Positions 1 to 10,134 of a stretch of 48,879 nucleotides of DNA are shown piece after piece. Under the pieces are notes generated by a model that saw only the letters and a list, made by a program, of their open reading frames with translations, was not told where the DNA came from and made no database searches. The translations under genes were made by a program, and so were the position numbers. The DNA comes from Gemmataceae bacterium (lineage in GTDB: Bacteria; Planctomycetota; Planctomycetia; Gemmatales; Gemmataceae): the NCBI GenBank assembly GCA_009692065.1, contig SHZY01000028.1, positions 1-48,879 of the forward strand, in the 5' to 3' direction. How positions within the stretch are numbered: the stretch's first letter is position 1; every line of letters starts with the position of its first letter.

Positions 1-81
1 CGACGGAATGGGGCGACAGGAAGTCGCCCTCTCATTCCTGAGTGGCACAAAGCGATAAATCCACCATCATGCCTCGCGGCG

Positions 82-102
82 ACCGAATTCCGATTCGGTT
101 TT
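82..102 (+). terminator. possible intrinsic terminator
   Basis: A 7-bp stem (82-88 with 93-99, loop TCCG) runs directly into TTTT on the plus strand. It would end a plus-strand transcript entering from the left edge. Bases 1-80 also hold a short stem, GGCGAC with GTCGCC. No gene can be assigned with confidence in bases 1-167. Confidence 0.35.
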
Positions 103-167
103 GCCATATGAAATCGATTTTGGTGGTCCAGTTTTAGGGGCGCATTACAGGCCTCTAACCTTTGAAC

Positions 168-1646
168 TCAAACCAACCCCACAATCGGCTGCCCGTTATA
201 GACATGATGCGGGCGATCGAGTGAGTCGCGCCACTCCGCCGTGCTGGGAATGCCCAGGGCGTGGTAGATGGTGGCGGCCATGCTCTCAGGAGTCTGCGGG
301 CTGCTGGCGGGGTAGGCGCCGTGGCGGTCGGAGGAGCCTACCACAGTGCCGCCGCGGATGCCGCCGCCGGCGAAGAAGACGCTTTGGACCGCGCCCCAGT
401 GATCGCGGCCGGCGCCGGAGTAGGAATCGACCAGCGTCGAGAGGCGCGGCGTGCGGCCGAACTCGCTGCCCATGACGATCAGCGTGCTGTCGAAGAGGCC
501 GGCGGAGCGCAGGTCGTCGATGAGGGCGGACAGGGCCCGGTCGGTCGGCGGGAAGAGCTTGTCGCGCAGGCGCGGGAAGATGTCGCCGTGCGTGTCCCAG
601 GTCTCGTTGTTGCCGAGGTTGACCTGGATCATGTTGACGCCGGCCTCGACCAGGCGAAACGCCATCAGGAGCGACCAGCCGAAGCTGTTGCGGCCATAGC
701 GTTCCTGGATGCGCGGCTCGGCACGAGTGACGTCGAAGGCGCGGCGGACGCGCGGGTCGGCGAGGAGCGAGATGGCGGACTGGCGGTGCTGGTCGAAGCT
801 CTGCGTGGTTGCGGAGCGTTCGAGGGATTGCCGCTGGAGGTCCACCTGGCGCAACAGATCGAGCCGGTCGGTCAGGCGGTCGGCGGACAGGCCGGGCGAG
901 AGGGTGATGTTGGGCGCCTGGAAGACGCGGTCGTCGGGCGTCGCCGGCGTGTGCTGGTTGCTGTTGGAAAAGGTGTATTCGGGGTAGGCGCCGCGCCACA
1001 TCGGATTGCCGTAGGGGGACGCTTCGATGAAGAGCGGATCGTGCCGGCGTCCCATCATGCCGCCGAACGCGCCGGGGAGCGTGCCGCCGGACCAATGGAC
1101 GAGCCGTTCGGGCAGGACGATCGCGGGCGGCAGGTTGGTGTTGCGCGGCGGAATCGCATTGCCGACGACCGACGCGATCGCGGGCCAGTGGGTGGGCCGA
1201 GTTTCACGCTCGTCGCGAAAACCCGGCGGATGGGTGGTGTGGCCAGTGAGCATGTAGAAGTGGCCGAGCGTATGGCCATTGGTCGGATGCGTCAGAGAGC
1301 GGACGACGGCCCAGTGCTGGCTGCGCTGGCGGAGTCCCGGGAGATATTCGCTGATCTGGATGCCAGGCGTGTTGGTCGCGGCGGGGCGGAAGTCGCCGCG
1401 TATTCCAGCGGGGGCGTCGGGCTTGAGATCGAAACTTTCATGCTGAGCCAGGCCGCCGGACAGGAAGATGTAGATGCAGGCGCGCGCTCGGCCACCCCCC
1501 TGGCCCCCCTTGGTAAGGGGGGGATGGGAGGTCGCGGCGCGCAACGCCTGCACGTGATTCATCCCGAGGCCGAGCAAGCCGACGGCGCCGGCTTGAATCG
1601 CGGTGCGGCGCGATACGCGCGGATGATGAAGATCGTGCTGGTTCAT
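168..1646 (-). CDS. DUF1501 family Tat-exported protein
   Basis: This 492-residue protein belongs to DUF1501, a planctomycete-rich family with an alkaline-phosphatase/sulfatase-like fold and no settled reaction. A twin-arginine signal (SRRTAIQAG, residues 12-20) is followed by a hydrophobic stretch. The hallmark blocks are present: GGLAQHESFDLKP near residues 64-76 (the family usually reads GGPSHxDxxDxKP), then GSEFGRTP, GRDHWG and FAGGGIRGG near the C-terminus, which are the likely metal-site residues. The start is supported by GAGGGGGA upstream. The gene is divergent from the DUF1549 gene at 1816 and has no DUF1549 partner on its own strand. Residues 42-51 (PPLTKGGQGG) are encoded by a C-run/G-run palindrome and lie exactly between the signal peptide and the folded domain, which looks like a small repeat insertion. 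Confidence 0.9.
   Translation of the reverse strand: MNQHDLHHPRVSRRTAIQAGAVGLLGLGMNHVQALRAATSHPPLTKGGQGGGRARACIYIFLSGGLAQHESFDLKPDAPAGIRGDFRPAATNTPGIQISEYLPGLRQRSQHWAVVRSLTHPTNGHTLGHFYMLTGHTTHPPGFRDERETRPTHWPAIASVVGNAIPPRNTNLPPAIVLPERLVHWSGGTLPGAFGGMMGRRHDPLFIEASPYGNPMWRGAYPEYTFSNSNQHTPATPDDRVFQAPNITLSPGLSADRLTDRLDLLRQVDLQRQSLERSATTQSFDQHRQSAISLLADPRVRRAFDVTRAEPRIQERYGRNSFGWSLLMAFRLVEAGVNMIQVNLGNNETWDTHGDIFPRLRDKLFPPTDRALSALIDDLRSAGLFDSTLIVMGSEFGRTPRLSTLVDSYSGAGRDHWGAVQSVFFAGGGIRGGTVVGSSDRHGAYPASSPQTPESMAATIYHALGIPSTAEWRDSLDRPHHVYNGQPIVGLV
1492..1530. repeat. in-frame C/G-run palindrome (PPLTKGGQGG type)
   Basis: CCCCCCTT (1504-1511) pairs with AAGGGGGG (1515-1522) around a 3-base loop. It is translated in the DUF1501 gene on the minus strand as PPLTKGGQGG. 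The outer limits are approximate. Confidence 0.6.
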
Positions 1647-1815
1647 CGTTGTCCCCCTCAGTAATCTTCTCGGTATGCTACCTCATTCATCGGCATAGTG
1701 CCAGCGTTTTCTCGATCTTTCATACACTGCCACGGCACACGGGCAATTGCCGAGTTGCCTTCACGAACATCTCCTGTTAAAATTCACTCCATCGAATGCA
1801 CGAGGGTGAGATACG

Positions 1816-4224
<2,409 letters not shown>

Positions 4225-4227
4225 CAA

Positions 4228-4283
4228 GCCCAGGGGTGAGGTACTCCGAATCCCCGGGGCTTGGGAGTACCTCACCCCTGGGC
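4228..4283. repeat. palindromic repeat, 20-bp perfect arms
   Basis: Arms 4228-4247 (GCCCAGGGGTGAGGTACTCC) and 4264-4283 are exact reverse complements. The element fills most of the 74-bp space between the DUF1549/1553 stop and the DUF1501 start, so it could fold in the mRNA and change the ratio of the two products. A relative lies at 7320-7374. Confidence 0.8.
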
Positions 4284-4298
4284 GTCCCGGAGCAATTG

Positions 4299-5720
4299 AT
4301 GTCCTATCCAACCCTCCATTCCCGCCGCGAAATGCTACGCCAAAGCGCCGTCGGCTTCGGCTCACTGGCCCTGGCGTCGCTCCTGGCAGAGGATGGCGTG
4401 CGCGCGCAGCCCAGCCTCGACCCGCTCGCGCCGCGACCGGCACATCATGCGCCGCGGGCCAAGCGCATCATCTTCATGTTCATGAAGGGCGGCCCGTCGC
4501 ACGTTGATACTTTCGATTACAAACCGCTTCTGCAACGCGATCATGGACGGCCCTATCCGTTCGACAGGCCGCGCGTGACGTTTGCCAGCACCGGCAACTT
4601 GCTCGGCTCCCCCTGGCGCTTTCGCCGGCATGGCGCTAGCGGCGCCTGGGTCAGTTCGCTTTTTCCCAACGTGGCACGCTGCGTGGACGACCTCTGCTTT
4701 GTTCATTCGCTCCACGGCACCAACGCGGCCCATGGCGGCGCAGTGATGAAGCTGCACACCGGCGCCGATAACTTCGTTCGCCCCAGCATTGGCTCGTGGG
4801 TGACTTACGGGCTGGGCAGCGAGAATCGTAATCTGCCCGGCTTCGTTTCCATCTGCCCGACCCTGGCGCACGGCGGCGTCAACAACTGGGGGTCGGCCTT
4901 CCTGCCTGCTGTGTATCAAGGCACGCCGCTGGGCAATGCCAGCATCCCGGCCGTAGAGGCCCGAGTGCGCTACATCCGCAACGACCGCCTGCCGACCGAC
5001 GTCCAACGGCTCCAACTCGATCGGCTCCTCGAGATGAACCGCGACCATCAGGCTCACTCCGGCGCCGAACCGTCGCTGGAGGCGCGCATCAACTCCTTCG
5101 AACTCGCCTTCCGCATGCAGCGCGAAATGCCCGAAGTCGAAGATCTCTCCGGCGAATCACAAGCGACCCTGAATCTGTACGGATTCAACGATCCGGTCAC
5201 CGCCAACTTTGGCCGACAGTGCCTGCTCGCACGCCGTTTCGCCGAGCGAGGCGTCCGTTTCATTCAGTGCACACACAGCGATCCGCTCGTCCAGTGGGAC
5301 CAGCACGGCAACCTTCGCCAGGGGCACGAAGCCAAGGCCCGCGAAGTCGATCTGCCGATCGCTGGCCTGCTCACCGACCTCAAAGCGCGCGGCCTTCTTG
5401 AAGACACGCTCGTCTGGTGGGGCGGCGAGTTTGGCCGCACGCCGACTGTCGAGGGGGGCGGCATGGATGGGCGAGATCACAATCCGGAAGGGTTCACCCA
5501 CTGGCTCGCGGGCGGCGGCGTGAAGGGGGGCTTCCACTACGGCGCCACCGATGACTACGGCTGGCATGCCGAGCAGGATCCCGTTCACATCCATGACATG
5601 CACGCCACCATCCTGCACCTCTTGGGCCTGGACCACGAACGGCTCACCTACCGCTACGGCGGCCGCGACTTCCGCCTCACCGATGTCCGCGGCAATGTGG
5701 TAGAAGCGTTGCTGGCGTAA
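4299..5720 (+). CDS. DUF1501 family Tat-exported protein
   Basis: This 473-residue DUF1501 protein is the downstream partner of the DUF1549/1553 gene. An in-frame ATG exists at 4236, but it lies inside the palindromic repeat. The ATG at 4299 has GGAG 6 bases upstream and begins directly with the Tat signal (SRREMLRQSAVGFGSLALA from residue 8), so it is preferred. Family blocks are GGPSHVDTFDYKP from residue 64, GGEFGRTP, GRDHNPEGF and LAGGGVKGG, then a conserved tail (HIHDMHATILHLLGLDHERL, RYGGRDFRLTDV). It is probably translocated folded and metal-bound. The reaction is unknown. Confidence 0.93.
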   Translation: MSYPTLHSRREMLRQSAVGFGSLALASLLAEDGVRAQPSLDPLAPRPAHHAPRAKRIIFMFMKGGPSHVDTFDYKPLLQRDHGRPYPFDRPRVTFASTGNLLGSPWRFRRHGASGAWVSSLFPNVARCVDDLCFVHSLHGTNAAHGGAVMKLHTGADNFVRPSIGSWVTYGLGSENRNLPGFVSICPTLAHGGVNNWGSAFLPAVYQGTPLGNASIPAVEARVRYIRNDRLPTDVQRLQLDRLLEMNRDHQAHSGAEPSLEARINSFELAFRMQREMPEVEDLSGESQATLNLYGFNDPVTANFGRQCLLARRFAERGVRFIQCTHSDPLVQWDQHGNLRQGHEAKAREVDLPIAGLLTDLKARGLLEDTLVWWGGEFGRTPTVEGGGMDGRDHNPEGFTHWLAGGGVKGGFHYGATDDYGWHAEQDPVHIHDMHATILHLLGLDHERLTYRYGGRDFRLTDVRGNVVEALLA

Positions 5721-5777
5721 GCCGCTCGCGGCGTAGCAAAAGCAAGTTCACGCGCGATCGCGAAGCCGCAAGCGGCG
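5721..5777. repeat. imperfect palindrome between convergent genes
   Basis: GCCGCTCGCGGC (5721-5732) pairs with GCCGCAAGCGGC (5765-5776) at 11 of 12 positions. It starts right after the DUF1501 stop and fills the gap to the convergent DUF1080 gene. It may serve as a terminator for either strand. Confidence 0.55.
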
Positions 5778-5784
5778 AACAATA

Positions 5785-6513
5785 TTATTTGCCCGGCGCC
5801 GATTTCAGGCGCAGATTGCGGAACGCGACGGGGCCGTGGTCGCCTTGCAGCATCAGGGGGCCCAAGGGGCGTTCCGGACCGCCCAGGGCCGCGGTGGTGG
5901 GGCCTTTCACTTCGATATTCTCGTGAATCACCACGCCATTGTGGACCACCTTGACGAAGCGTGCGAGCGAGGTCTTCTTGCCCTTGTCGTCGAAGCGCGG
6001 GGCCCGGAAGATCACGTCGAAGGTCTGCCACTCGCCGGGCATCCTGCTGACGTTGGTCTTCGGCGCCGCGGTGTTGTAGATGCCGCCGCAGTCGCCGTAC
6101 TTGAGATCCTTGTCAGCCTTGCCGAAGCTGTCGAGGATTTGCACCTCGTACTGCCCCTGGAAGTAGACGCCGGAGTTGCTCCCCCTGGCGACTTTGAACT
6201 CGATGTGCAAGTCGCAATCGCCGTGCTGGACATCGGTGAGCAGATCGACGCCGCGGCCATCGTCGCCATTGAGGAGCACGCCAGCGCCCGGACTGGCGAA
6301 GAGGCGACCGGCCAATTCGGGATCGAGAAAGGCGCCGCCCGCAACGCTCCACTTGGCTTTCGCCGCCGACTTCGCGCCGCCGCGGAACTTCCAGCCGGCG
6401 AGGTCTTTGCCGTTGAAAAGCGCCTGGCTGTCCGACTTTTTTTCGCCCGCCGGGAGCGTGACGAGGCTACTGGCCAAAATCGCCACGGCAAGAAGTCCGA
6501 TAACGCGTCGCAT
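5785..6513 (-). CDS. DUF1080 (3-keto-disaccharide hydrolase family) protein
   Basis: This 242-residue exported protein consists of a signal peptide (residues 1-23) and one DUF1080 / 3-keto-disaccharide hydrolase domain (PF06439), a concanavalin-like beta sandwich. Recognisable blocks are LFNGKDLAGWKFRG near residue 32, GSNSGVYFQGQYEVQILDS near 110, YGDCGGIYNTAAPK, the MPGEWQTFDVIFRAPRF strand, and the terminal LMLQGDHGPVAFRNLRLK. Members act on or bind oxidised disaccharides and glycans in the envelope. Whether this one is catalytic cannot be told from sequence. AAGGAG lies at good distance from the ATG. The gene is 32 bp downstream of the Clp-N/UVR gene on the same strand and is probably co-transcribed with it. 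Confidence 0.92.
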   Translation of the reverse strand: MRRVIGLLAVAILASSLVTLPAGEKKSDSQALFNGKDLAGWKFRGGAKSAAKAKWSVAGGAFLDPELAGRLFASPGAGVLLNGDDGRGVDLLTDVQHGDCDLHIEFKVARGSNSGVYFQGQYEVQILDSFGKADKDLKYGDCGGIYNTAAPKTNVSRMPGEWQTFDVIFRAPRFDDKGKKTSLARFVKVVHNGVVIHENIEVKGPTTAALGGPERPLGPLMLQGDHGPVAFRNLRLKSAPGK

Positions 6514-6545
6514 GGGATTGCTCCTTCTGGATGGATGCTATTGAC

Positions 6546-7238
6546 CTAACCGTGCGGCCAATGGCTGATAAATTCGTCGCGTAGCTTCCGAAGCTTGTAC
6601 TCCAGGTCTCGAAGTGCGGCGGCCTTTTCAAACGCTTGAGCCGCCACCGCTTGTTCCTTCTCCTCTTTGATTACATCGATCTGGCAGTTGAATTCCGCGA
6701 CGATTTCTCGGGCAGACTCGGGTAAGTGTTGGAGTTCCACCGGCGGCGGGTCCTCCTCCTCGTCATCCCAGGTCGATGATTCTGATTCAGGCGAGGGAGG
6801 CGATTGGCCCAGGATATTGAGAACCTCTGCGTGGACGGTTTTCAAACGCAGTCCGAGGTTTATCAGGACCTGGGCCGCCACGCCTTCCGCCTCCCGCAAA
6901 AGGCCCAGCAGCAGATGTTCGCTGCCCAAATAATTGTGGTTGAGCCTGCGCGCCTCCTCGATGGCGTATTCGAGTACTTTCTTGGCGCGCGGCGTCTGCG
7001 GCAACTTGCTCATGGGGACCGCATCGGGACCGGCCTGGACGATCTTTTCATCTTCTCGACGGATCTTGCCGAGATCGATGTCGAGATTCTTCAGGATGTT
7101 GGCCGCCACTCCGGTGCCCTCAGCGACCAGGCCCAGGAGGATGTGCTCAGTGCCGATATATTCATGATTGAAGCTTTGGGCTTCCGCGCAAGCCATCTGC
7201 ATTACTTTGCGAGCTCGGTCGGTGAATTGTTGATACAT
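6546..7238 (-). CDS. ClpC N-domain plus UVR-motif protein, no AAA+ module
   Basis: The 230-residue product has two Clp N-terminal repeats: residues about 3-65 (FTDRARKVMQMACAEA, IGTEHILLGL) and about 78-145 (RAKKVLEYAIEEARRL, LGSEHLLLGLLRE). An acidic, proline-rich linker (about 146-172) follows, then a UvrB/UvrC-like coiled-coil motif (about 188-222, KEQAVAAQAFEKAAALRDLE). This is how ClpC begins, but both ATPase domains are absent and no frameshifted remainder lies downstream, so it is a complete small protein. By family knowledge it could be an adaptor or substrate-recognition factor for ClpC/ClpP. That is inference. There is no signal peptide, so it is cytosolic. No strong ribosome-binding site is seen. 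Confidence 0.9.
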   Translation of the reverse strand: MYQQFTDRARKVMQMACAEAQSFNHEYIGTEHILLGLVAEGTGVAANILKNLDIDLGKIRREDEKIVQAGPDAVPMSKLPQTPRAKKVLEYAIEEARRLNHNYLGSEHLLLGLLREAEGVAAQVLINLGLRLKTVHAEVLNILGQSPPSPESESSTWDDEEEDPPPVELQHLPESAREIVAEFNCQIDVIKEEKEQAVAAQAFEKAAALRDLEYKLRKLRDEFISHWPHG

Positions 7239-7319
7239 GATCGCACCATCTGCGAGCGCCGATCAATCGATGCATGAAAGGGCATAGAGATTATACGGCT
7301 CTCCCTCAATCCGGTGGAC

Positions 7320-7374
7320 GCCCAGGGGTAAGGTACTCCGAACCCCTGGGATTCGGGGTGCCTCATCCCAGGGC
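7320..7374. repeat. palindromic repeat related to 4228-4283
   Basis: Bases 7320-7339 (GCCCAGGGGTAAGGTACTCC) match the left arm of the element at 4228-4247 with one change. The right arm (7355-7374) is more diverged. It sits between the divergent Clp-N and SUMF1-like genes. Confidence 0.65.
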
Positions 7375-7476
7375 TTCCCAGAAATCCACAACAATGGCGA
7401 ATGGCCAATTTTCCTTGGCACGTGCTCGAGATTGTCATTACAATCCATCCAAGGGAACCAATCCACCGAGGTAGCC

Positions 7477-8379
7477 ATGAACACGCGCATCGCATGCATG
7501 GGTTTGTTGCTTGGACTCGCTTCCGTGTCGCTGACTCAGCAGGAATCAAATAACTGCGCGACGGCGGCGCCGATCCGGAAGAGTCTCGATCCCAACGCGG
7601 ACGATAACAGCGACGCCTGGCTCATCAAGAATTCGATCGGCATGGAGCTGGTGCGGATTCAGCCGGGGACGTTTCTGATGGGGTCGCCGGCGGGCGAAGC
7701 CAATCGGTCGGCGATCGAAGCTCCACACGAGGTGGAGATTTCCAAACCCTTCTATATGGGCAAATTCTCCGTGACCCAGGAGCAATACCTGAAGGTGATC
7801 GGCAAGAATCCCAGCGCTTTCTGTGCGGAGGGCACCAGCAAGAATAGCGTCATGGGACTGGATACGAAACGCTTTCCGGTCGAGATGGTGAGCTGGGTGG
7901 AAGCGAAAGAGTATTGCCGAAAGTTGACGCAGCTGGAACGCGCCGCCGGCAGGATCACGGCGAGCATGGAGTACACGCTCCCGACCGAAGCCGAATGGGA
8001 GTACGCTTGCCGGGCCGGGACCAGGACCACCTTTAACTGTGGCCCGACGCTCTCGGTGGAATCTGCCAACCACGGGGAAAGAAAACTGCAAAGGCCGATG
8101 GATGTCGGCAGCTTCAAGCCGAACGCGTGGGGCTTATACGACATGCACGGCAATGTGTGTCAATGGTGCGAGGATTGGTACGATCCCAAGTACTACCCCG
8201 TGAGTCGGCGGCAGGATCCCCAAGGGGGGCAAGGCAACATCCGCGTGCTGCGCGGCGGCTCCTGGATCTACAGCCCGAACGATTGCCGGGCCGCCAATCG
8301 CGACGGCATCGGTGCGAACCACCATGGCCACAGCATCGGTTTTCGCGTGGTGCGGCGTGTGTCGCCGCAGCCGAGATAG
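7477..8379 (+). CDS. SUMF1 / formylglycine-generating-enzyme-like protein
   Basis: A 300-residue protein with a signal-like N-terminus and one SUMF1/FGE-sulfatase domain. Typical blocks are GMELVRIQPGTFLMGSP, PHEVEISKPFYMGKFSVTQ, LPTEAEWEYACRAGT, GLYDMHGNVCQWCEDWY and VLRGGSW. Real FGEs convert a sulfatase cysteine to formylglycine using a CxxxxC pair. Here the first position is Tyr265 and only Cys270 remains, so canonical FGE chemistry is doubtful. Many planctomycete SUMF1 proteins are instead binding or EgtB-like domains. The start at 7477 is chosen over 7432 because GAGG lies 5 bases upstream and it places the hydrophobic segment at the N-terminus. The gene is monocistronic. Confidence 0.9.
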   Translation: MNTRIACMGLLLGLASVSLTQQESNNCATAAPIRKSLDPNADDNSDAWLIKNSIGMELVRIQPGTFLMGSPAGEANRSAIEAPHEVEISKPFYMGKFSVTQEQYLKVIGKNPSAFCAEGTSKNSVMGLDTKRFPVEMVSWVEAKEYCRKLTQLERAAGRITASMEYTLPTEAEWEYACRAGTRTTFNCGPTLSVESANHGERKLQRPMDVGSFKPNAWGLYDMHGNVCQWCEDWYDPKYYPVSRRQDPQGGQGNIRVLRGGSWIYSPNDCRAANRDGIGANHHGHSIGFRVVRRVSPQPR

Positions 8380-8411
8380 TTCATACTCCGCGCGGTCGGG
8401 TTTGAAACATT

Positions 8412-8485
8412 CGTTTAGCCGCGGTGCCTGCCCCGCGCTGGGAGGGCGCGTGCCGTTTGCGTGGAGCAAGCTCCGCGGCTAAACG
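8412..8485. repeat. CGTTTAG-type palindromic repeat
   Basis: CGTTTAGCCGCGG (8412-8424) and CCGCGGCTAAACG (8473-8485) are perfect 13-bp inverted repeats around a GC-rich core. The element lies between two convergent genes, 6 bp from the stop of the DUF1501 gene, and may also terminate transcription. An element with the same outer ends is inside the DUF1592 gene at 24556-24594. Confidence 0.75.
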
Positions 8486-8491
8486 CATGTA

Positions 8492-9907
8492 TCATGCGCG
8501 AGCGAGCAGCCCCTCCACCACATCTCCGGCCACGTCGGTCAGGCGGAAGTCGCGGCCGCCGAAGCGATAGGTCAGCCGCTGGTGATCGATGCTCAGGCAA
8601 TGGAGCACCGTGGCGTGCAAGTCGTTCACGTGGACGGGATTTTCGACGATGTTGTAGCCGAAGTCGTCGGTCTTCCCGTAGGCTAGGCCCCCCTTGATGC
8701 CGCCGCCGGCCAGCCAGTAGGTGAAGCAGCGCGGGTGATGATCGCGGCCAAAGTTGCCGCTCAGGTTTCCCTGGCCGTAGGCAGTTCGGCCGAATTCGCC
8801 GCCGCAGATGATCAGCGTCTCGTCCAGGAGTCCGTGGTTCTTCAGATCCTTGATAAGAGCAGCGGCGGGCTGATCGACAGCGCTCGTCTGCCGGCGCAGG
8901 CTTTCGAGCAGGTTGCTGTGATGGTCCCAGCCGCGGTGAAAGATCTGCACGAAGCGAGTGCCGCGCTGCACCAGCCGGCGCGCGAGGAGGCAGTTGCGCG
9001 CAAAGGTGCCGGGCGTGTCCACCTCGGGGCCGTAGCTTTGCCGGGTGCGCTGCGTCTCGCCGGCGATGTTCAGGAGTTCGGGAACCGAGGTCTGCATGCG
9101 GAAGGCCAACTCGAAGGAGCTGATGCGAGCTTCGATCTCCGGATCACGCACCTGGGCCAGGCGTAGACGGTTCAAGCCGTTGATCGCGTCCACCGTGTCG
9201 GCGCGGACGCTTTGATCGATGCCCTGCGGATTGGAGAGGTACAGCACCGGATCGCCGTCGGCCTGAAAGAAGGTCCCCTGATGCTGCCCAGGTAAAAAAC
9301 CCGAGTGGTAGTAGCGCGTCGGGATCGGCTGATCGCGGAAACCGGACAGCATTACCACAAACGCAGGCAAGTCGCGGCTCTCCGAACCCAACCCGTAGCT
9401 GAGCCATGACCCCATGCACGGCAACCCCGGTTGCGGCCTTCCTGTCTGCATGAACGTCACCGCCGGATCGTGATTGATCGGCTCCGAATGGATCGAGCGG
9501 ATGATGCACATCTCGTCAGCACACGTCCCCAGATGCGGAAACAGCTCGCACATCTCCTGCCCCGACCGCCCATGCTTGACGAAACGCAACGGCGAGCCGG
9601 CCGTCTGAAAGCGTCCCTGATCGCGCGTCATCAGCGTGACGCGTTGCGTGCCGAGGACCGAGGGCGGTATATCCTGCCCGTGCCGTTGCCGTAAGGTCGG
9701 CTTGTGATCGAAAAGATCGATGTGCGAGGGACCGCCCGCCATGAACAGGTAGATGACATTCTTCGCCCGCGGCGGGAAATGCGTGCGCCCCTGCGCCAAC
9801 GCCGACTCACCGATCAGCGACGCGACCGCGGCCATGCCCAGCCCGGCGCTGGTGTGGGAGAGGAAACGGCGGCGGGTGAGGAGATGTTGCAGCGTTGGTG
9901 CGATCAT
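8492..9907 (-). CDS. DUF1501 family Tat-exported protein
   Basis: A 471-residue DUF1501 protein. The Tat signal is TRRRFLSHTSAGLGMAAVA (residues 11-29). The first metal-site block is AGGPSHIDLFDHKP from residue 57. Further blocks are CGGEFGRTAYGQ, GRDHHPRCFTYWLAGGG and a C-terminal tail very similar to that of the 4299 protein (VHVNDLHATVLHCLSIDHQRL, RFGGRDFRLTDVAGDVV). The two therefore belong to one subfamily, distinct from those at 168, 38119 and 43081. An in-frame ATG at 9949 is possible, but the ATG at 9907 has GAGG 10 bases upstream and starts the Tat signal sensibly. No DUF1549 gene is adjacent, so its usual partner is missing or elsewhere. Confidence 0.92.
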   Translation of the reverse strand: MIAPTLQHLLTRRRFLSHTSAGLGMAAVASLIGESALAQGRTHFPPRAKNVIYLFMAGGPSHIDLFDHKPTLRQRHGQDIPPSVLGTQRVTLMTRDQGRFQTAGSPLRFVKHGRSGQEMCELFPHLGTCADEMCIIRSIHSEPINHDPAVTFMQTGRPQPGLPCMGSWLSYGLGSESRDLPAFVVMLSGFRDQPIPTRYYHSGFLPGQHQGTFFQADGDPVLYLSNPQGIDQSVRADTVDAINGLNRLRLAQVRDPEIEARISSFELAFRMQTSVPELLNIAGETQRTRQSYGPEVDTPGTFARNCLLARRLVQRGTRFVQIFHRGWDHHSNLLESLRRQTSAVDQPAAALIKDLKNHGLLDETLIICGGEFGRTAYGQGNLSGNFGRDHHPRCFTYWLAGGGIKGGLAYGKTDDFGYNIVENPVHVNDLHATVLHCLSIDHQRLTYRFGGRDFRLTDVAGDVVEGLLARA

Positions 9908-10052
9908 TGGTGGATGTCCTCGGCGATGGCAAGGTGAGCAGTTACTCATCAGCCGATCAGTAGGTCGAACCCTTGGAAATCGTCAAAAACACGGCATTTT
10001 TTGGACGTTTGCCACCCCACGTACTTACGTCTGGGGGTCCCGGGGGAGACAA

Positions 10053-10075
10053 GGCGGTTTTCATTCACAACCGCC
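10053..10075. repeat. short stem-loop
   Basis: GGCGGTT (10053-10059) pairs with AACCGCC (10069-10075) in the 227-bp space between the DUF1501 start and the protease stop. It is about 60 bp past the protease stop on the minus strand and might be a weak terminator, but there is no T-run. Confidence 0.3.
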
Positions 10076-10134
10076 CTGGCGTTCCTTGCCACGTCCTAGA
10101 GCTTTCCTTTTCGGGTCCCCAACTGCAGTCCGTA

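Noticed and set aside
1-167. A gene fragment at the left edge
   Set aside because: All three plus frames stop within 110 bases and none gives a recognisable C-terminus. Only the terminator-like hairpin can be supported.
261-1664. 467-codon plus-strand open frame opposite a DUF1501 gene
   Set aside because: It is the antisense shadow of the gene on the minus strand, caused by high GC at third positions. The translation is repetitive, Ala/Arg/Gly/Val-rich and matches no family.
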